Source: Caulobacter vibrioides
GTDB taxonomy: Bacteria > Pseudomonadota > Alphaproteobacteria > Caulobacterales > Caulobacteraceae
Assembly (NCBI RefSeq): GCF_002858865.1
Contig: NZ_PJRR01000005.1
Coordinates: 62,001-126,000 of the forward strand
Length of the DNA: 64,000 nt
Direction: 5' to 3'
Shown here in pieces: positions 27,900-37,044 of this stretch (its first letter is position 1; every line of letters starts with the position of its first letter). Under the pieces are notes generated by a model. That model searched no databases, was not told the origin of the DNA, and worked only from the letters and a program-made list of their open reading frames with translations. The translations under genes and the position numbers were made by a program.

Positions 27900-29234
27900 T
27901 TATCCCCGCTTCACACCCAGCTTGCTGATCGCGTGCACGAAGTTGTTCGGCGCGATCTCGATGTTTCCGGTCCAGTTCAGATCGGGGAACCGGGCCAGGA
28001 TCTGGCGATAGGCCTCCTCCAGCTGGATCTGGGCGACACGCTTGCCGATACAGGTGTGCGGGCCATAGCCGAAGGCGATGTGCTTGCCGGCGTTGGCGCG
28101 GGTGACGTCCAGCTGGTCGGGGTTCTCGAACATAGCCGGATCGCGGTTGGCCGCGCCGTAATACATGATCGCCTTCTCACCCTCGCGGATCAGCTGGCCG
28201 TTGACCTCGACGTCGCGGGTGGCGGTGCGGCGCATATAGACGACCGGGCTGACCATGCGGATGAACTCGTCGACCGCCCCGCCCAGCAGCGACGGATCGG
28301 CGATCAGCTTCTGCTTCTGGTCGGGGAACTCGGTCAGCAGCCGCATCGCGCCCGACAGGGTGTTGCGGGTGGTGTCGTTGCCGGCGAACACGATCAGCAG
28401 CCAGGAGCCGTCGAGATACTCGTCAGGCAGCACCGCGCCATCGAGCTGGGCGCGGGCGATCGCCGTCATCAGGTCTTCCTTCGGGTCCTCCCGACGCTTG
28501 TGCAGCATCGTGCGGCCGTACTCGAACATCTCCTCGACGTTGTTGTTGAAGTCCATGACGAACTGCATGAGCTCCAGGGTCGGCTGCATCGGCGCATTGG
28601 CCTGCTTGACCGCCAGGTCCTGGGCGCGCTCCAGGTAGTGCATCCAGGTCAGGAACTTGGGCCGGTCTTCCGGCGGCACGCCCAGGATCTCGCACAGGGT
28701 GAACAGCGGCAGCACGCTGGAGAAGTGCTCGACCATGTCGATCTCGGCGCCGTTCGCCAGCAGCGGCTCCATCTCGTCGAGCAGTCGCGTGACCTCGCCC
28801 TTCACCCGCTCGGTCAGGCCGCGCAGATAGGACGGCGTGAAGTACGGCATGTGCTCGCGACGCAGCTGCAGATGATGCGGCGCGTCCATGTTGATCATGG
28901 TGTCCATCGACGCGCGGAACAGCAGCGCATGGCGCTTCTCGGGCGCGCCCATCGACATCAGGATGCCGCCCCGCTGGGACGAGAAGGTCTCGGGGTCGCC
29001 ATTGACCCGATGGACGTCTTCATAGCGCGTCAGGGCCCAGAAGCCCGGACCGCCCATCGGCTCAGGGTGCCACATGACCGGCGCCTCCTGCCGCATCCGC
29101 GCGAAATCGGCCCAGGGCTGGCCCTTGGTGAAACGGAAGATGTCGGCGAGATCGACGTCCTTGAGTGTCGGATAGGTCGGCGGCGCGCCGGGCCCCGCCT
29201 TGCCGTCCACCACCGTCTGACTGATCAGGTCCAT
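27900..29234 (-). CDS. Cytochrome P450 (CYP108-like)
   Basis: Haem-thiolate monooxygenase inserting oxygen into a hydrophobic substrate. The protein has 444 residues, soluble bacterial type. The I-helix oxygen motif is VFAGNDTTRNT, the K-helix ExxR is in DEFIRMVSPV, and the haem loop FGYGPHTCIGKR carries the cysteine ligand. It has HHLQLRREHMPYFTP and MYYGAANRDPAMFENPD. Overall it resembles the CYP108 (terpineol-type) group. No ferredoxin partner is adjacent. Start ATG 29234 has GAGG six bases upstream. Divergent from the GMC dehydrogenase. Confidence 0.92.
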   Translation of the reverse strand: MDLISQTVVDGKAGPGAPPTYPTLKDVDLADIFRFTKGQPWADFARMRQEAPVMWHPEPMGGPGFWALTRYEDVHRVNGDPETFSSQRGGILMSMGAPEKRHALLFRASMDTMINMDAPHHLQLRREHMPYFTPSYLRGLTERVKGEVTRLLDEMEPLLANGAEIDMVEHFSSVLPLFTLCEILGVPPEDRPKFLTWMHYLERAQDLAVKQANAPMQPTLELMQFVMDFNNNVEEMFEYGRTMLHKRREDPKEDLMTAIARAQLDGAVLPDEYLDGSWLLIVFAGNDTTRNTLSGAMRLLTEFPDQKQKLIADPSLLGGAVDEFIRMVSPVVYMRRTATRDVEVNGQLIREGEKAIMYYGAANRDPAMFENPDQLDVTRANAGKHIAFGYGPHTCIGKRVAQIQLEEAYRQILARFPDLNWTGNIEIAPNNFVHAISKLGVKRG

Positions 29235-29399
29235 TTAACGCCTCACTGGAATGGGTTGCCGTTAACGTCACCATACCCAAGATCGACGTTCGACCAACGG
29301 CGCCGCGACGGCAACTTGCGCAATGGCCGGACCTGGGCGCATCCTCTCAACTAAACGCCGATCAGCGACGAGAACGCGGACGGCGAAGGGAGAGAAACG

Positions 29400-31067
29400 A
29401 TGACCGGGATCATCGAGGCCGACTACGTTATCGTGGGCGCGGGATCGGCGGGCTGCGTGCTGGCCGCGCGGCTGTCGGAGAACGGCCGCTACAAGGTCGT
29501 GCTGCTGGAGGCGGGCGGCGACGACCGACCGACCAAGAACCTCTCCCAGTTCGCCTCGAACATGATGATCCACATTCCGGTCGGCTACTCGTCGACCCTG
29601 AAGGATCCGAAGGTCAACTGGCTGTTCACCACCGAGCCCGACCCCGGCACGGGCGGCCGCAGCCATGTCTGGCCGCGGGGCAAGGTGCTGGGCGGCTCGT
29701 CCTCGATCAACGCCATGCTCTATGTGCGCGGCCAGGCCGCCGACTATGACGGCTGGCGGCAGCTGGGTTGCGAAGGCTGGGCCTGGGACGACGTCCTGCC
29801 CTATTTCCGCAAGGCTCAGAATCAGGAGCGCGGCGCCTGCGACCTGCACGCCACCGGCGGCCCGCTGAACGTCGCCGACATGCGCGACGCCCACCCGATC
29901 TCCGAGGCGCTGATCGACGCCTGCGACCAGGCCGGCATCCCGCGCTATCCCGACCTGAACGGCGCCGACCAGGAAGGCGCCACCTGGTATCAGGTGACCC
30001 AGAAGAACGGCGCGCGCTGCTCGTCGGCTGTCGCCTATCTGCACCCGGCCATGAAGCGTCCGAACCTGCGCGTCGAGACCAACGCCCTGGCCGGCCGCGT
30101 CCTGTTTGAGGGCAAGCGGGCCGTCGGCGTCGAGTTCATGCAGAACGGCGAGCGGCGCGCCGCCATGGCGCGCGGCGAGGTGATCCTGGCCGGCGGCGCG
30201 ATCAACTCACCCCAGCTTCTGCAGCTCTCAGGCGTCGGCGCCGGCGGGCTGCTGCGTGAGCATGGAATCGAGGTCGTCGCCGACCTGCCCGGCGTCGGCG
30301 AGAACCTGCAGGACCACTATATCGTCGCCGCCCGCTACCGGCTGAAGTCCGGCACCGTCTCGGTCAACGAGCAGAGCAAGGGCGGACGCCTGGCCGCCGA
30401 GGCGATGAAGTACCTGCTGTTCCGCAAGGGCCTTCTGACCCTGTCGGCGGCGCACGTGGCGGCGTTCTGTAAGTCCCGCCCCGATCTCGCGGGACCGGAC
30501 ATCCAGTTCCACATCCTGCCCGCGACCATGGACCTGGAGAAGCTGTTCAACGAGCAGAAGATGGAGCTGGAAGGCGCGCCGGGCATGACCATCGCCCCGT
30601 GCCAACTGCGTCCCGAAAGCCGGGGCCATATCCGCATCAAGTCGGCCGATCCGTCGGTCTATCCGGCCATCTTCGCCAACTATCTGGCCGATCCGCTGGA
30701 CCAGGAGGTCATCGTCGCCGGCCTGAAGTGGGCGCGGAAGATCGGCCAGCAACCCGCCATCGCCCAGTATGTCGAAAGCGAGATGAACCCCGGCCTCGAG
30801 GTCCAGACTGACGAGCAGCTCCTGGACTTCGCCCGCCAGACCGGCTCGACGCTCTATCACCCCGTGGGCAGCTGTCAGATGGGGACCGGGCCGATGGCCG
30901 TCGTGGACGCGCAACTGCGCGTGCGCGGCGTGGAGGGCCTGCGCGTGGTCGACGCCTCGATCATGCCGCGCCTGATCTCCGGCAACACCAACGCCCCCTC
31001 GATCATGATCGGGGAAAAGGGCGCGGACATGATCCTGGCCGCCGCCAGGCAGTCCGTCGCCGCCTAA
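29400..31067 (+). CDS. GMC-family FAD alcohol/choline dehydrogenase
   Basis: FAD-dependent oxidation of an alcohol to an aldehyde. The protein has 555 residues. The dinucleotide-binding motif is [20 protein letters not shown] and ADP contact VLLEAGG. The first GMC signature is [19 protein letters not shown] near residue 95, the second [16 protein letters not shown], and the catalytic His lies in [10 protein letters not shown] near residue 486. BetA and AlkJ share this layout; its position opposite a P450 favours oxidation of a P450-made alcohol over choline. No bet genes are nearby. Confidence 0.9.
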   Translation: MTGIIEADYVIVGAGSAGCVLAARLSENGRYKVVLLEAGGDDRPTKNLSQFASNMMIHIPVGYSSTLKDPKVNWLFTTEPDPGTGGRSHVWPRGKVLGGSSSINAMLYVRGQAADYDGWRQLGCEGWAWDDVLPYFRKAQNQERGACDLHATGGPLNVADMRDAHPISEALIDACDQAGIPRYPDLNGADQEGATWYQVTQKNGARCSSAVAYLHPAMKRPNLRVETNALAGRVLFEGKRAVGVEFMQNGERRAAMARGEVILAGGAINSPQLLQLSGVGAGGLLREHGIEVVADLPGVGENLQDHYIVAARYRLKSGTVSVNEQSKGGRLAAEAMKYLLFRKGLLTLSAAHVAAFCKSRPDLAGPDIQFHILPATMDLEKLFNEQKMELEGAPGMTIAPCQLRPESRGHIRIKSADPSVYPAIFANYLADPLDQEVIVAGLKWARKIGQQPAIAQYVESEMNPGLEVQTDEQLLDFARQTGSTLYHPVGSCQMGTGPMAVVDAQLRVRGVEGLRVVDASIMPRLISGNTNAPSIMIGEKGADMILAAARQSVAA

Positions 31068-31079
31068 CGCCCAACCCGT

Positions 31080-31188
31080 ATCATCCCGGCCGCAGCGTAG
31101 CGGAGAGCCGGGCCCCAGGGGCGGCGCGCACCGCGCTCCGTCATCCCCTGGGTCCCGGATCGACCCTGCGGGCCGTCCGGGATGACAC
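31080..31188. repeat. Intergenic inverted repeat, GTCATCCCGG family
   Basis: ATCATCCCGGCCGCAGCG and GGGCCCCAGGGG at the left; CCCCTGGGTCCCGG and GTCCGGGATGACA at the right. Third copy of the 11419-11533 unit. It fills the gap between the GMC and acyl-CoA synthetase genes. Confidence 0.85.
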
Positions 31189-31227
31189 ATCGAATTAGAA
31201 CCAGAAACAGACGCAGAGGTCCCGGAC

Positions 31228-32766
31228 ATGCACCCCTACCTCCACGCCCAGTCCCAAGGCGACAAGGCCGCCTACATTATGGCCGGCTCCGGCGAGGTCG
31301 TGACCTACGCCCAGTTGGACGCGCGGTCGAACCAGGGCGCGCACCTGTTCCGGTCGCTCGGTCTGGTTCCCGGCGACGTCATCGCCATCCTGATGGAGAA
31401 CAACGCCCGCTTCTTCGAGGTCGCCTGGGCGGCCCAGCGCTCGGGGCTCTATTTCGTCTGTATCTCGACCAAGCTGACGGCCTCTGAGGCCGAGTACATC
31501 CTGCAGGACTGCGGGGCCAAGGTGTTCATCACCTCCACGGCCATGGGCCCGATGATCGACGAGATCGCCGCGCTGGTCCCGGGCCTGTCGCTGTTCACGG
31601 TGGGCGGCGCGCACGGCCCTTACGCCGACTTTGTGGCGGCGCGCGAGGGCCAGCCGACCACGCCGATCGCCGACGAGAGCGCCGGTACGGACATGCTCTA
31701 TTCGTCGGGCACCACGGGGCGCCCCAAGGGGGTGAAACCCGCCCTCAGCGGCGGCCCGATCGATGCGCCCAACGCCCTGCAGATGATGGCCCAGGGCCTG
31801 TTCGGCTTCTCCGGCGACAGCATCTATCTGTCGCCCGCGCCGCTCTATCACGCCGCCCCGCTGCGCTGGTGCATGACCGTGCACAAGCTGGGCGGCACGG
31901 TGATCGTGATGGAGAAGTTCGAGCCCGAAACGGCCCTCGCTCTGATCGAACAGCACAAGGTCAACTGCGGTCAGTTCGTGCCCACCCACTTCGTGCGGAT
32001 GCTCAAGCTGCCAGAGGCGGTCCGCGCCAAGTACGACGTCTCGTCGATGAAGTCGGCGGTGCATGCGGCCGCCCCCTGCCCCATCCCGGTCAAGGAACAG
32101 ATGATCGCCTGGTGGGGCCCGGTGATCTTCGAATACTACGCCGGCACCGAGGGTAACGGCTTCTGCTGGATCAATTCGCAGAACTGGCTGACCCACAAGG
32201 GCAGCGTCGGCCAGGCGGTGCTGGGCGAGCTGCGCATCTGCGACGAGGCCGGCGACCCCGTGCCGCCGCGCACCGAAGGCACGGTCTATTTCGCCAACGG
32301 CCCGGCGGTGAACTATCACAACGCCCCGGACAAGACCGCCGAGAGCTACAACAAGCACGGCTGGACCACGCTGGGCGACGTGGGCTGGGCCGACGAGGAG
32401 GGCTATCTCTACCTGACCGACCGCAAGAGCTTCATGATCATCTCGGGCGGGGTGAACATCTATCCGCAGGAGATCGAGAACCTGCTCATCACCCACCCCA
32501 AGGTCGCCGACGCCGCCGTCGTGGGCGCGCCGCACGAGGAGATGGGCGAGCAGGTGGTGGCGGTGATCCAGCCGATGGACCTCGGCGACGATCAGGTCGC
32601 CCTGGCCGAAGAGCTGATGGCCTTCGCCCGCGCCAACCTCAGCCACGTCAAGTCGCCGCGCCGCATCGACTTCATGGCCGAACTGCCCCGCCATCCGACC
32701 GGCAAGCTCTACAAGCGCCTGATCCGCGACGCCTACTGGGGCAAGGGCGAGAGCAAGATCGTTTAG
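31228..32766 (+). CDS. Acyl-CoA synthetase (AMP-forming), FadD13-like
   Basis: Converts a free acid to acyl-CoA. The protein has 512 residues. The P-loop YSSGTTGRPKGVKP begins at residue 158, the adenine motif is YYAGTEG, the hinge GWTTLGDVGWADEEGYLYLTDRKSFMIISGG, and the catalytic lysine is in HPTGKLYKRLIR. The slightly unusual start of the P-loop (YSS) is seen in this subgroup. GAGG lies eight bases before the ATG. With the P450 and GMC genes upstream it would activate the resulting acid; the aldehyde-to-acid enzyme is not in the window. Confidence 0.9.
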   Translation: MHPYLHAQSQGDKAAYIMAGSGEVVTYAQLDARSNQGAHLFRSLGLVPGDVIAILMENNARFFEVAWAAQRSGLYFVCISTKLTASEAEYILQDCGAKVFITSTAMGPMIDEIAALVPGLSLFTVGGAHGPYADFVAAREGQPTTPIADESAGTDMLYSSGTTGRPKGVKPALSGGPIDAPNALQMMAQGLFGFSGDSIYLSPAPLYHAAPLRWCMTVHKLGGTVIVMEKFEPETALALIEQHKVNCGQFVPTHFVRMLKLPEAVRAKYDVSSMKSAVHAAAPCPIPVKEQMIAWWGPVIFEYYAGTEGNGFCWINSQNWLTHKGSVGQAVLGELRICDEAGDPVPPRTEGTVYFANGPAVNYHNAPDKTAESYNKHGWTTLGDVGWADEEGYLYLTDRKSFMIISGGVNIYPQEIENLLITHPKVADAAVVGAPHEEMGEQVVAVIQPMDLGDDQVALAEELMAFARANLSHVKSPRRIDFMAELPRHPTGKLYKRLIRDAYWGKGESKIV

Positions 32767-32796
32767 GGTGCGTCTTTCTCGTTGATCTTTCTCGAA

Positions 32797-32828
32797 GTTG
32801 CCACCACAACTTATAAAGTGGTGGCAAC
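32797..32828. promoter_or_regulatory. Palindromic element before the nucleotidyltransferase gene
   Basis: GTTGCCACCAC and GTGGTGGCAAC form a perfect 11-base inverted repeat separated by AACTTATAAA. It ends nine bases before the ATG at 32838. The spacer contains TATAAA, a possible -10 element, so a protein bound here would block transcription. It is much too T-poor downstream to be a terminator. Autoregulation is inferred. Confidence 0.6.
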
Positions 32829-32837
32829 GAGGATCAC

Positions 32838-33851
32838 ATGGCTCTCCAACGCCTTCCCCTGGCGATCCATACGAACGTCGCCGAACTGCTGGACCAGCTT
32901 CGCGCCGCCCAGATCACCGCGTTCGGAGACGGGGCGAGCTTCCTGCGCCGTGAACGCAAGGGGCGCTACTATTGGTACGTCCGATCGCCGCAATCCCAGG
33001 GCGAACGGCGGGAGCGCTATCTCGGACTTGAAACGCCCGAACTCCTGCAGACGATCGAACAAGCCAAGCAGGTGAAAAACGCCTCGGAAGGGCGGCGGAT
33101 GCTGGTCCGCGTCCTTCGCGCCGCGGGCCTTCACGCCCCCGACAATCGCACGGGACGGGTCCTGCAGGTCCTGGCTCAAGCCGGCGCATTTCGCTTAAGA
33201 GCCGCTGTGGTCGGAACGGTGGCGTTCCAGACCTACGGGGGCCTGCTGGGGTTCACCCTGCCCTCCACGGCTGTCCGGACCGGCGACCTCGACATCGCCC
33301 AAGACTACGGAATCTCCGTGGCGCTGGACGATCGCCTGGACCAGACGTTCCTCGACATCTTGCGCGGCGCGGATCCCGCCTTCAGCGCCGTGCCGAAACT
33401 CGATCCCGGCAAGAGCACGACCTATCGTACGCCTGACGGCTATGCGGTCGATGTGCTGACGACCAGCCGCCATGCCGGCGACGAGGAAACTTCGCGACTG
33501 GAGGCCCTGAACACCGACGCGACGCCTCTTCGATTCCTCGATTTCCTGCTCCGCGACACGGTGGAGGCCGCCGTTCTCCACGGTGACGGGGTGCTGGTGC
33601 GTGTCCCCGCGCCCGCACGCTACGCGGTCCACAAGCTGATCATCTCGCGCAAGCGTGGCCAGGCCAATCCCAAGCGGCGCAAGGATTTCGAGCAGGCCGA
33701 GACCTTGATCCACGCCCTCGCCCAGGAAGACCCCTTCGCCCTGCGCGAGGCCTATGCCGAGGCGCGCGATCGCGGAGAGGCCTGGCGCGAGCTGCTAGAC
33801 GAGGCCGTATCACAGCTGCCCGAGCCCGCGCGCGCCGCCCTGGAGCCTTGA
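32838..33851 (+). CDS. Nucleotidyltransferase-fold protein (GSU2403-like)
   Basis: Soluble 337-residue protein with a minimal polymerase-beta-like nucleotidyltransferase domain in the middle. Residues 126-135 read GTVAFQTYGG, the metal-binding pair is Asp150/Asp152 in TGDLDIA, and a third acid is Asp205 in YAVDVLTT. A C-terminal basic helix (HKLIISRKRGQANPKRRKDFEQAE) is like that of AbiEii-type enzymes. The N-terminal 100 residues are a separate, partly coiled region. No antitoxin-like gene is adjacent. Family members are uncharacterised; whether it modifies tRNA, protein or nucleotide is unknown. An 11-base palindrome precedes it. Confidence 0.78.
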   Translation: MALQRLPLAIHTNVAELLDQLRAAQITAFGDGASFLRRERKGRYYWYVRSPQSQGERRERYLGLETPELLQTIEQAKQVKNASEGRRMLVRVLRAAGLHAPDNRTGRVLQVLAQAGAFRLRAAVVGTVAFQTYGGLLGFTLPSTAVRTGDLDIAQDYGISVALDDRLDQTFLDILRGADPAFSAVPKLDPGKSTTYRTPDGYAVDVLTTSRHAGDEETSRLEALNTDATPLRFLDFLLRDTVEAAVLHGDGVLVRVPAPARYAVHKLIISRKRGQANPKRRKDFEQAETLIHALAQEDPFALREAYAEARDRGEAWRELLDEAVSQLPEPARAALEP

Positions 33852-33915
33852 GCCGACTTGCCCTTCGGGGCGACGCATGCGACCAATCCAAACAACTGTT
33901 CGAGGGAGAAATCAC

Positions 33916-34362
33916 ATGAAGGAAGTCGCCTACGCCGACATCGCCGGCCTGGTGGGCCAGGAGCTGGGCGTCTCGGACTGGGTCGAGATCACCCAGGAGC
34001 GCGTCAACCTGTTCGCCGAAGCCACCGGCGACCATCAGTGGATCCACGTTGACGTCGAGCGCGCCACCAAGGAAATCGGTGGGCCGATCGCCCACGGCTA
34101 TCTGACCCTGTCGCTGATCCCGATGCTGGGCGCGGGCATCCTGCGGGTGACCGGCGTGACGCGCGGCATCAACTATGGCTGCGACAAGGTCCGCTTCACG
34201 GGCATGGTCCGCGTCGGCAAGAAGGTGCGCATGCGCCAGAAGCTGCTAAGCGTCGAGCCCAAGGCCGGCGGTCTGCAGATGAAGAACGAGTGCACGATCG
34301 AGATCGAAGGCGAGGAACGTCCCGCCTGCGTCGCCGAGACCATCTCGATCATCTACGGCTGA
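33916..34362 (+). CDS. MaoC-like (R)-specific enoyl-CoA hydratase
   Basis: Hydrates trans-2-enoyl-CoA to the (R)-3-hydroxyacyl form. The protein has 148 residues with a single hot-dog fold. The hydratase-2 motif D-x4-H is in ATGDHQWIHVDVERA, followed by GGPIAHGYLTLSLIP and a strand INYGCDKVRFTGMVRVGKKVR. GGGAG lies before ATG 33916; the longer frame upstream is not supported. It complements the crotonase and ligases of the surrounding lipid cluster. Confidence 0.9.
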   Translation: MKEVAYADIAGLVGQELGVSDWVEITQERVNLFAEATGDHQWIHVDVERATKEIGGPIAHGYLTLSLIPMLGAGILRVTGVTRGINYGCDKVRFTGMVRVGKKVRMRQKLLSVEPKAGGLQMKNECTIEIEGEERPACVAETISIIYG

Positions 34363-34423
34363 TCAACGCTCCGCTCCCAGGCTGCTGAATCGCGATAGCG
34401 TTCGGCGGTCTGGAGAGCGCGAG

Positions 34424-34894
34424 ATGGCCAAGCAGCACGACTACACCAGCCTGATCGAATGGACCGGCGACCGGGGCGAGGGCACGCGCACCTATCGCGG
34501 CTATGACCGCACCTGGACGATCGCCACACCCGGCAAGCCGCCGATAGCCTGCTCGAACGATCCGCAGCTGGGCGGCGATCCCACCCTGCACAATCCCGAG
34601 GACCTGCTGCTGTCCTCCTTAAGCGCCTGTCACATGCTCTGGTATCTGCACCTGGCGTCCAGCGCCGGGATCGTGGTGCGCGGCTATCGCGACAGCCCGC
34701 TGGGCGTGGGTGAAAGCACGCCCGATGGCGCGGGGCGGTTCCTGCGCGCCACCCTGCGGCCGCATATCGTGGTGGAGGCCGGCGCCGACCTCGTCAGGGC
34801 CGACGCCATCCACCATGAGATTCACAAGGTCTGCTTCATCGCCCGATCGGTGAACTTCCCGGTCGACTACGCGGCGACCTACGAGGAGGCCTGA
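34424..34894 (+). CDS. OsmC/Ohr-family peroxiredoxin-like protein
   Basis: Thiol-based peroxidase reducing organic hydroperoxides. The protein has 156 residues. The two redox cysteines are in SSLSACHMLWYLHLA and IHKVCFIARSV. NPEDLLLSSLSACHM is the OsmC core. The Arg/Glu partners cannot be fixed by eye. It is the YhfA-like or OsmC subgroup rather than Ohr, judging by HEIHKVCFIA. It follows a MaoC gene but could equally answer oxidative stress alone. Confidence 0.88.
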   Translation: MAKQHDYTSLIEWTGDRGEGTRTYRGYDRTWTIATPGKPPIACSNDPQLGGDPTLHNPEDLLLSSLSACHMLWYLHLASSAGIVVRGYRDSPLGVGESTPDGAGRFLRATLRPHIVVEAGADLVRADAIHHEIHKVCFIARSVNFPVDYAATYEEA

Positions 34895-34917
34895 GGGCCA
34901 GACCTCCTCGCGCGGCG

Positions 34918-36819
34918 TTACTTCGCCGGGACCACCGGCAGTTCGATGTAGGACGCCTGCCCCGCCGCGTGATGGATCGCGTTGCGGGCCACCACGAACT
35001 TGGTCTCCTTCTCGTTGTCGCCGCCCGTGTTCAGGTTGCGGACAAACTTGGGGAAGTTCGACGAGGTGATCTCGATCCGGATCCGATGCCCCGGCAGGAA
35101 GGTGTTGCTGGTCGTGATCGGCGTGGGCTTCACGACGCTGACCGCGCCGGCCGTCAGCATTTTGGGCTTGTCGTAGCCGTCGCGATAGCGCGCCCGCATG
35201 ATGGTGTCGCCGAGGATGTAGGCTGTGCCGTCCGGGGCCACGTCGACCAGCTTGACCGCGAAGTCGGTGTCCTTGGCGTCCGACGACACGTGCAGCACCG
35301 GTCGCACGAAGCCGGAGACCTCCATGGCCTCGGTCAACGGCTCGCTGGTGTAGACCAGCACGTCGTCGCGCGCCTCGATCTGGCGCTGGTCGAAGGCGCC
35401 GGCGATCACCAGGCCGCCGTTGCAGCAATCACCGCCGCCGATGGTCTGCACCGGATTGGCCGGATCATAGACATAGCGGTCGGCCTTTTCGCCGGCGGCC
35501 GGGGCGGCGGTCGACAGCTTGCCATCGCCGTTCAGGCTGTTGGCGCGTCCGCCCGAGCGCAGATAGAAGCGCACCGTCTTGGCCTGTTGCGGCGGCCACT
35601 GGGCCGATTCACGCCAAGCGTTGGCGCCCATCGAATAGTAGCGGACCGGCGGCGTCGAGGCCGAGAACGCGGCCGCGTCCCCCTTCAACCAGCGGTCGAA
35701 GAAGGCGTAGACCTCCTTCTCGGCGTCGAAGTCGATCGAGCCCAAAGCCCGGTCGCCCGACTTGTAAGGACCGCTGAGGACCCGCGAATTGAAGCCGCAG
35801 TGGTTCGAGGGCGTGACCACCACGTACTGGTTGGCGCTGGCCTCCTTGTCGGAGTTCACGCTCCGGGCGTGGTTGAACAGGGCCATGTTCGGCCCGATCG
35901 ACACGTCGTACCAGGAATTGAACCACAGGGCCGGGACGCCCCAGCCCGCGTCGTCATGATAGAGCCCGCCCTTGCGCCAGGCCGGATCGGCCGGACCCTT
36001 GCGGTTGATCAGTTCCTCGAACGTGCCGGTCGGCTCGCCCAGGTCCTTGAGCATGTCGGCCACCGGCAGGTGGCGGATCTGCTTGGGCCAGTCGACGGCG
36101 GGCTTGTTCGGCGCCAGGTCGTTGTACTTGGCCAGGCGCGCGATGGTCGTCTGGTCCAAGCCCTTGGGCGGCTGCGGGTTCAGCGGGTTGTCGACGCCGT
36201 ACAGCCAGACGAAGAACAGATTGCGCGGCACGCCGCCGGTGTACCAGTTGCCCTGCTCTTCGAACTCGCCGACCTTGCCGATGCCGGCGCCCGAGGCCTG
36301 CGGGACCATGGCTGCGTGGGCGGGGTGGTTCTGGGCCGCCAGGGCCAGCTGCCATTCGGCCGAGGACGAGCAGCCGCGGGTGCCGACCTTGCCGTTCGAC
36401 CAAGCCTGCTTGGCGATCCACGAGAGGGTGTCGTAGCCGTCGGTCTGAGGCTTGCCCAGGATCTCCCAATCCCCTTCGGAATAGAAGCGGCCGCGCTCGT
36501 TCTGCAGCACCAGGGCGTAGCCGCGCTTGATCGCCTCCAGCGCGCTGCGGCTACTACCCACCTTGTAGGAGAGCTCGTTGTACGGCGTCTTGATCAGGAT
36601 GGTCGGCAGAGGCCCCTTGGCGCCCTTGGGCCGGTAGACGTTGGTGGCCAGCCGCACACCGTCGCGCATGGGCACCATCTCGAACATGGTGACGTCGGCC
36701 TTCTGAGCCAGCTCCCGCTCGATCGCTGCGTCTGAATATTGAGAATAGTCCTGGGCCAAGCTTGGCGATGCGATCGCCAAGACCATGACGGCCGTACAAA
36801 CCTTCATAGACCTATGCAT
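34918..36819 (-). CDS. Exported CocE/NonD-family hydrolase (S15-like)
   Basis: Alpha/beta hydrolase of the cocaine-esterase/X-Pro-peptidase superfamily. The protein has 633 residues from ATG 36819 (AGGG six bases upstream). Signal peptide MHRSMKVCTAVMVLAIASPSLAQ. Family blocks are VPMRDGVRLATNVYRPKGAKGPLPTILIKTPYN, YVVVTPSNHCGF and the C-terminal jelly-roll with PGHRIRIEITSSNFPKFVRNLNTGGDNE. Odd point: the nucleophile region reads GCSSSAEWQLA (Ser151-153), shorter than the usual GxSYxGxxQW, so the exact catalytic Ser is uncertain. Substrate unknown; ester or amide. Confidence 0.85.
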   Translation of the reverse strand: MHRSMKVCTAVMVLAIASPSLAQDYSQYSDAAIERELAQKADVTMFEMVPMRDGVRLATNVYRPKGAKGPLPTILIKTPYNELSYKVGSSRSALEAIKRGYALVLQNERGRFYSEGDWEILGKPQTDGYDTLSWIAKQAWSNGKVGTRGCSSSAEWQLALAAQNHPAHAAMVPQASGAGIGKVGEFEEQGNWYTGGVPRNLFFVWLYGVDNPLNPQPPKGLDQTTIARLAKYNDLAPNKPAVDWPKQIRHLPVADMLKDLGEPTGTFEELINRKGPADPAWRKGGLYHDDAGWGVPALWFNSWYDVSIGPNMALFNHARSVNSDKEASANQYVVVTPSNHCGFNSRVLSGPYKSGDRALGSIDFDAEKEVYAFFDRWLKGDAAAFSASTPPVRYYSMGANAWRESAQWPPQQAKTVRFYLRSGGRANSLNGDGKLSTAAPAAGEKADRYVYDPANPVQTIGGGDCCNGGLVIAGAFDQRQIEARDDVLVYTSEPLTEAMEVSGFVRPVLHVSSDAKDTDFAVKLVDVAPDGTAYILGDTIMRARYRDGYDKPKMLTAGAVSVVKPTPITTSNTFLPGHRIRIEITSSNFPKFVRNLNTGGDNEKETKFVVARNAIHHAAGQASYIELPVVPAK

Positions 36820-37044
36820 TTTGTTCCCTCTCCTACCCCCGTCCACCAATCAAACTGACCGCCACCCCTCAAGCCACTTTTCGACGCCCGGCGCGCACGC
36901 AAGGGATTGCCCGCCGTCGCGCCGTCCCTGCCCAAGACACGACCTCTGTGCCGCCAGCCTTTGCGCCCGCAGTCGGACCGTCTTGCACCGCCCATCGGTT
37001 CATGGGCTGCTCCCTCGCCGCCCCCGGCCAACCAGAGGACCCCG

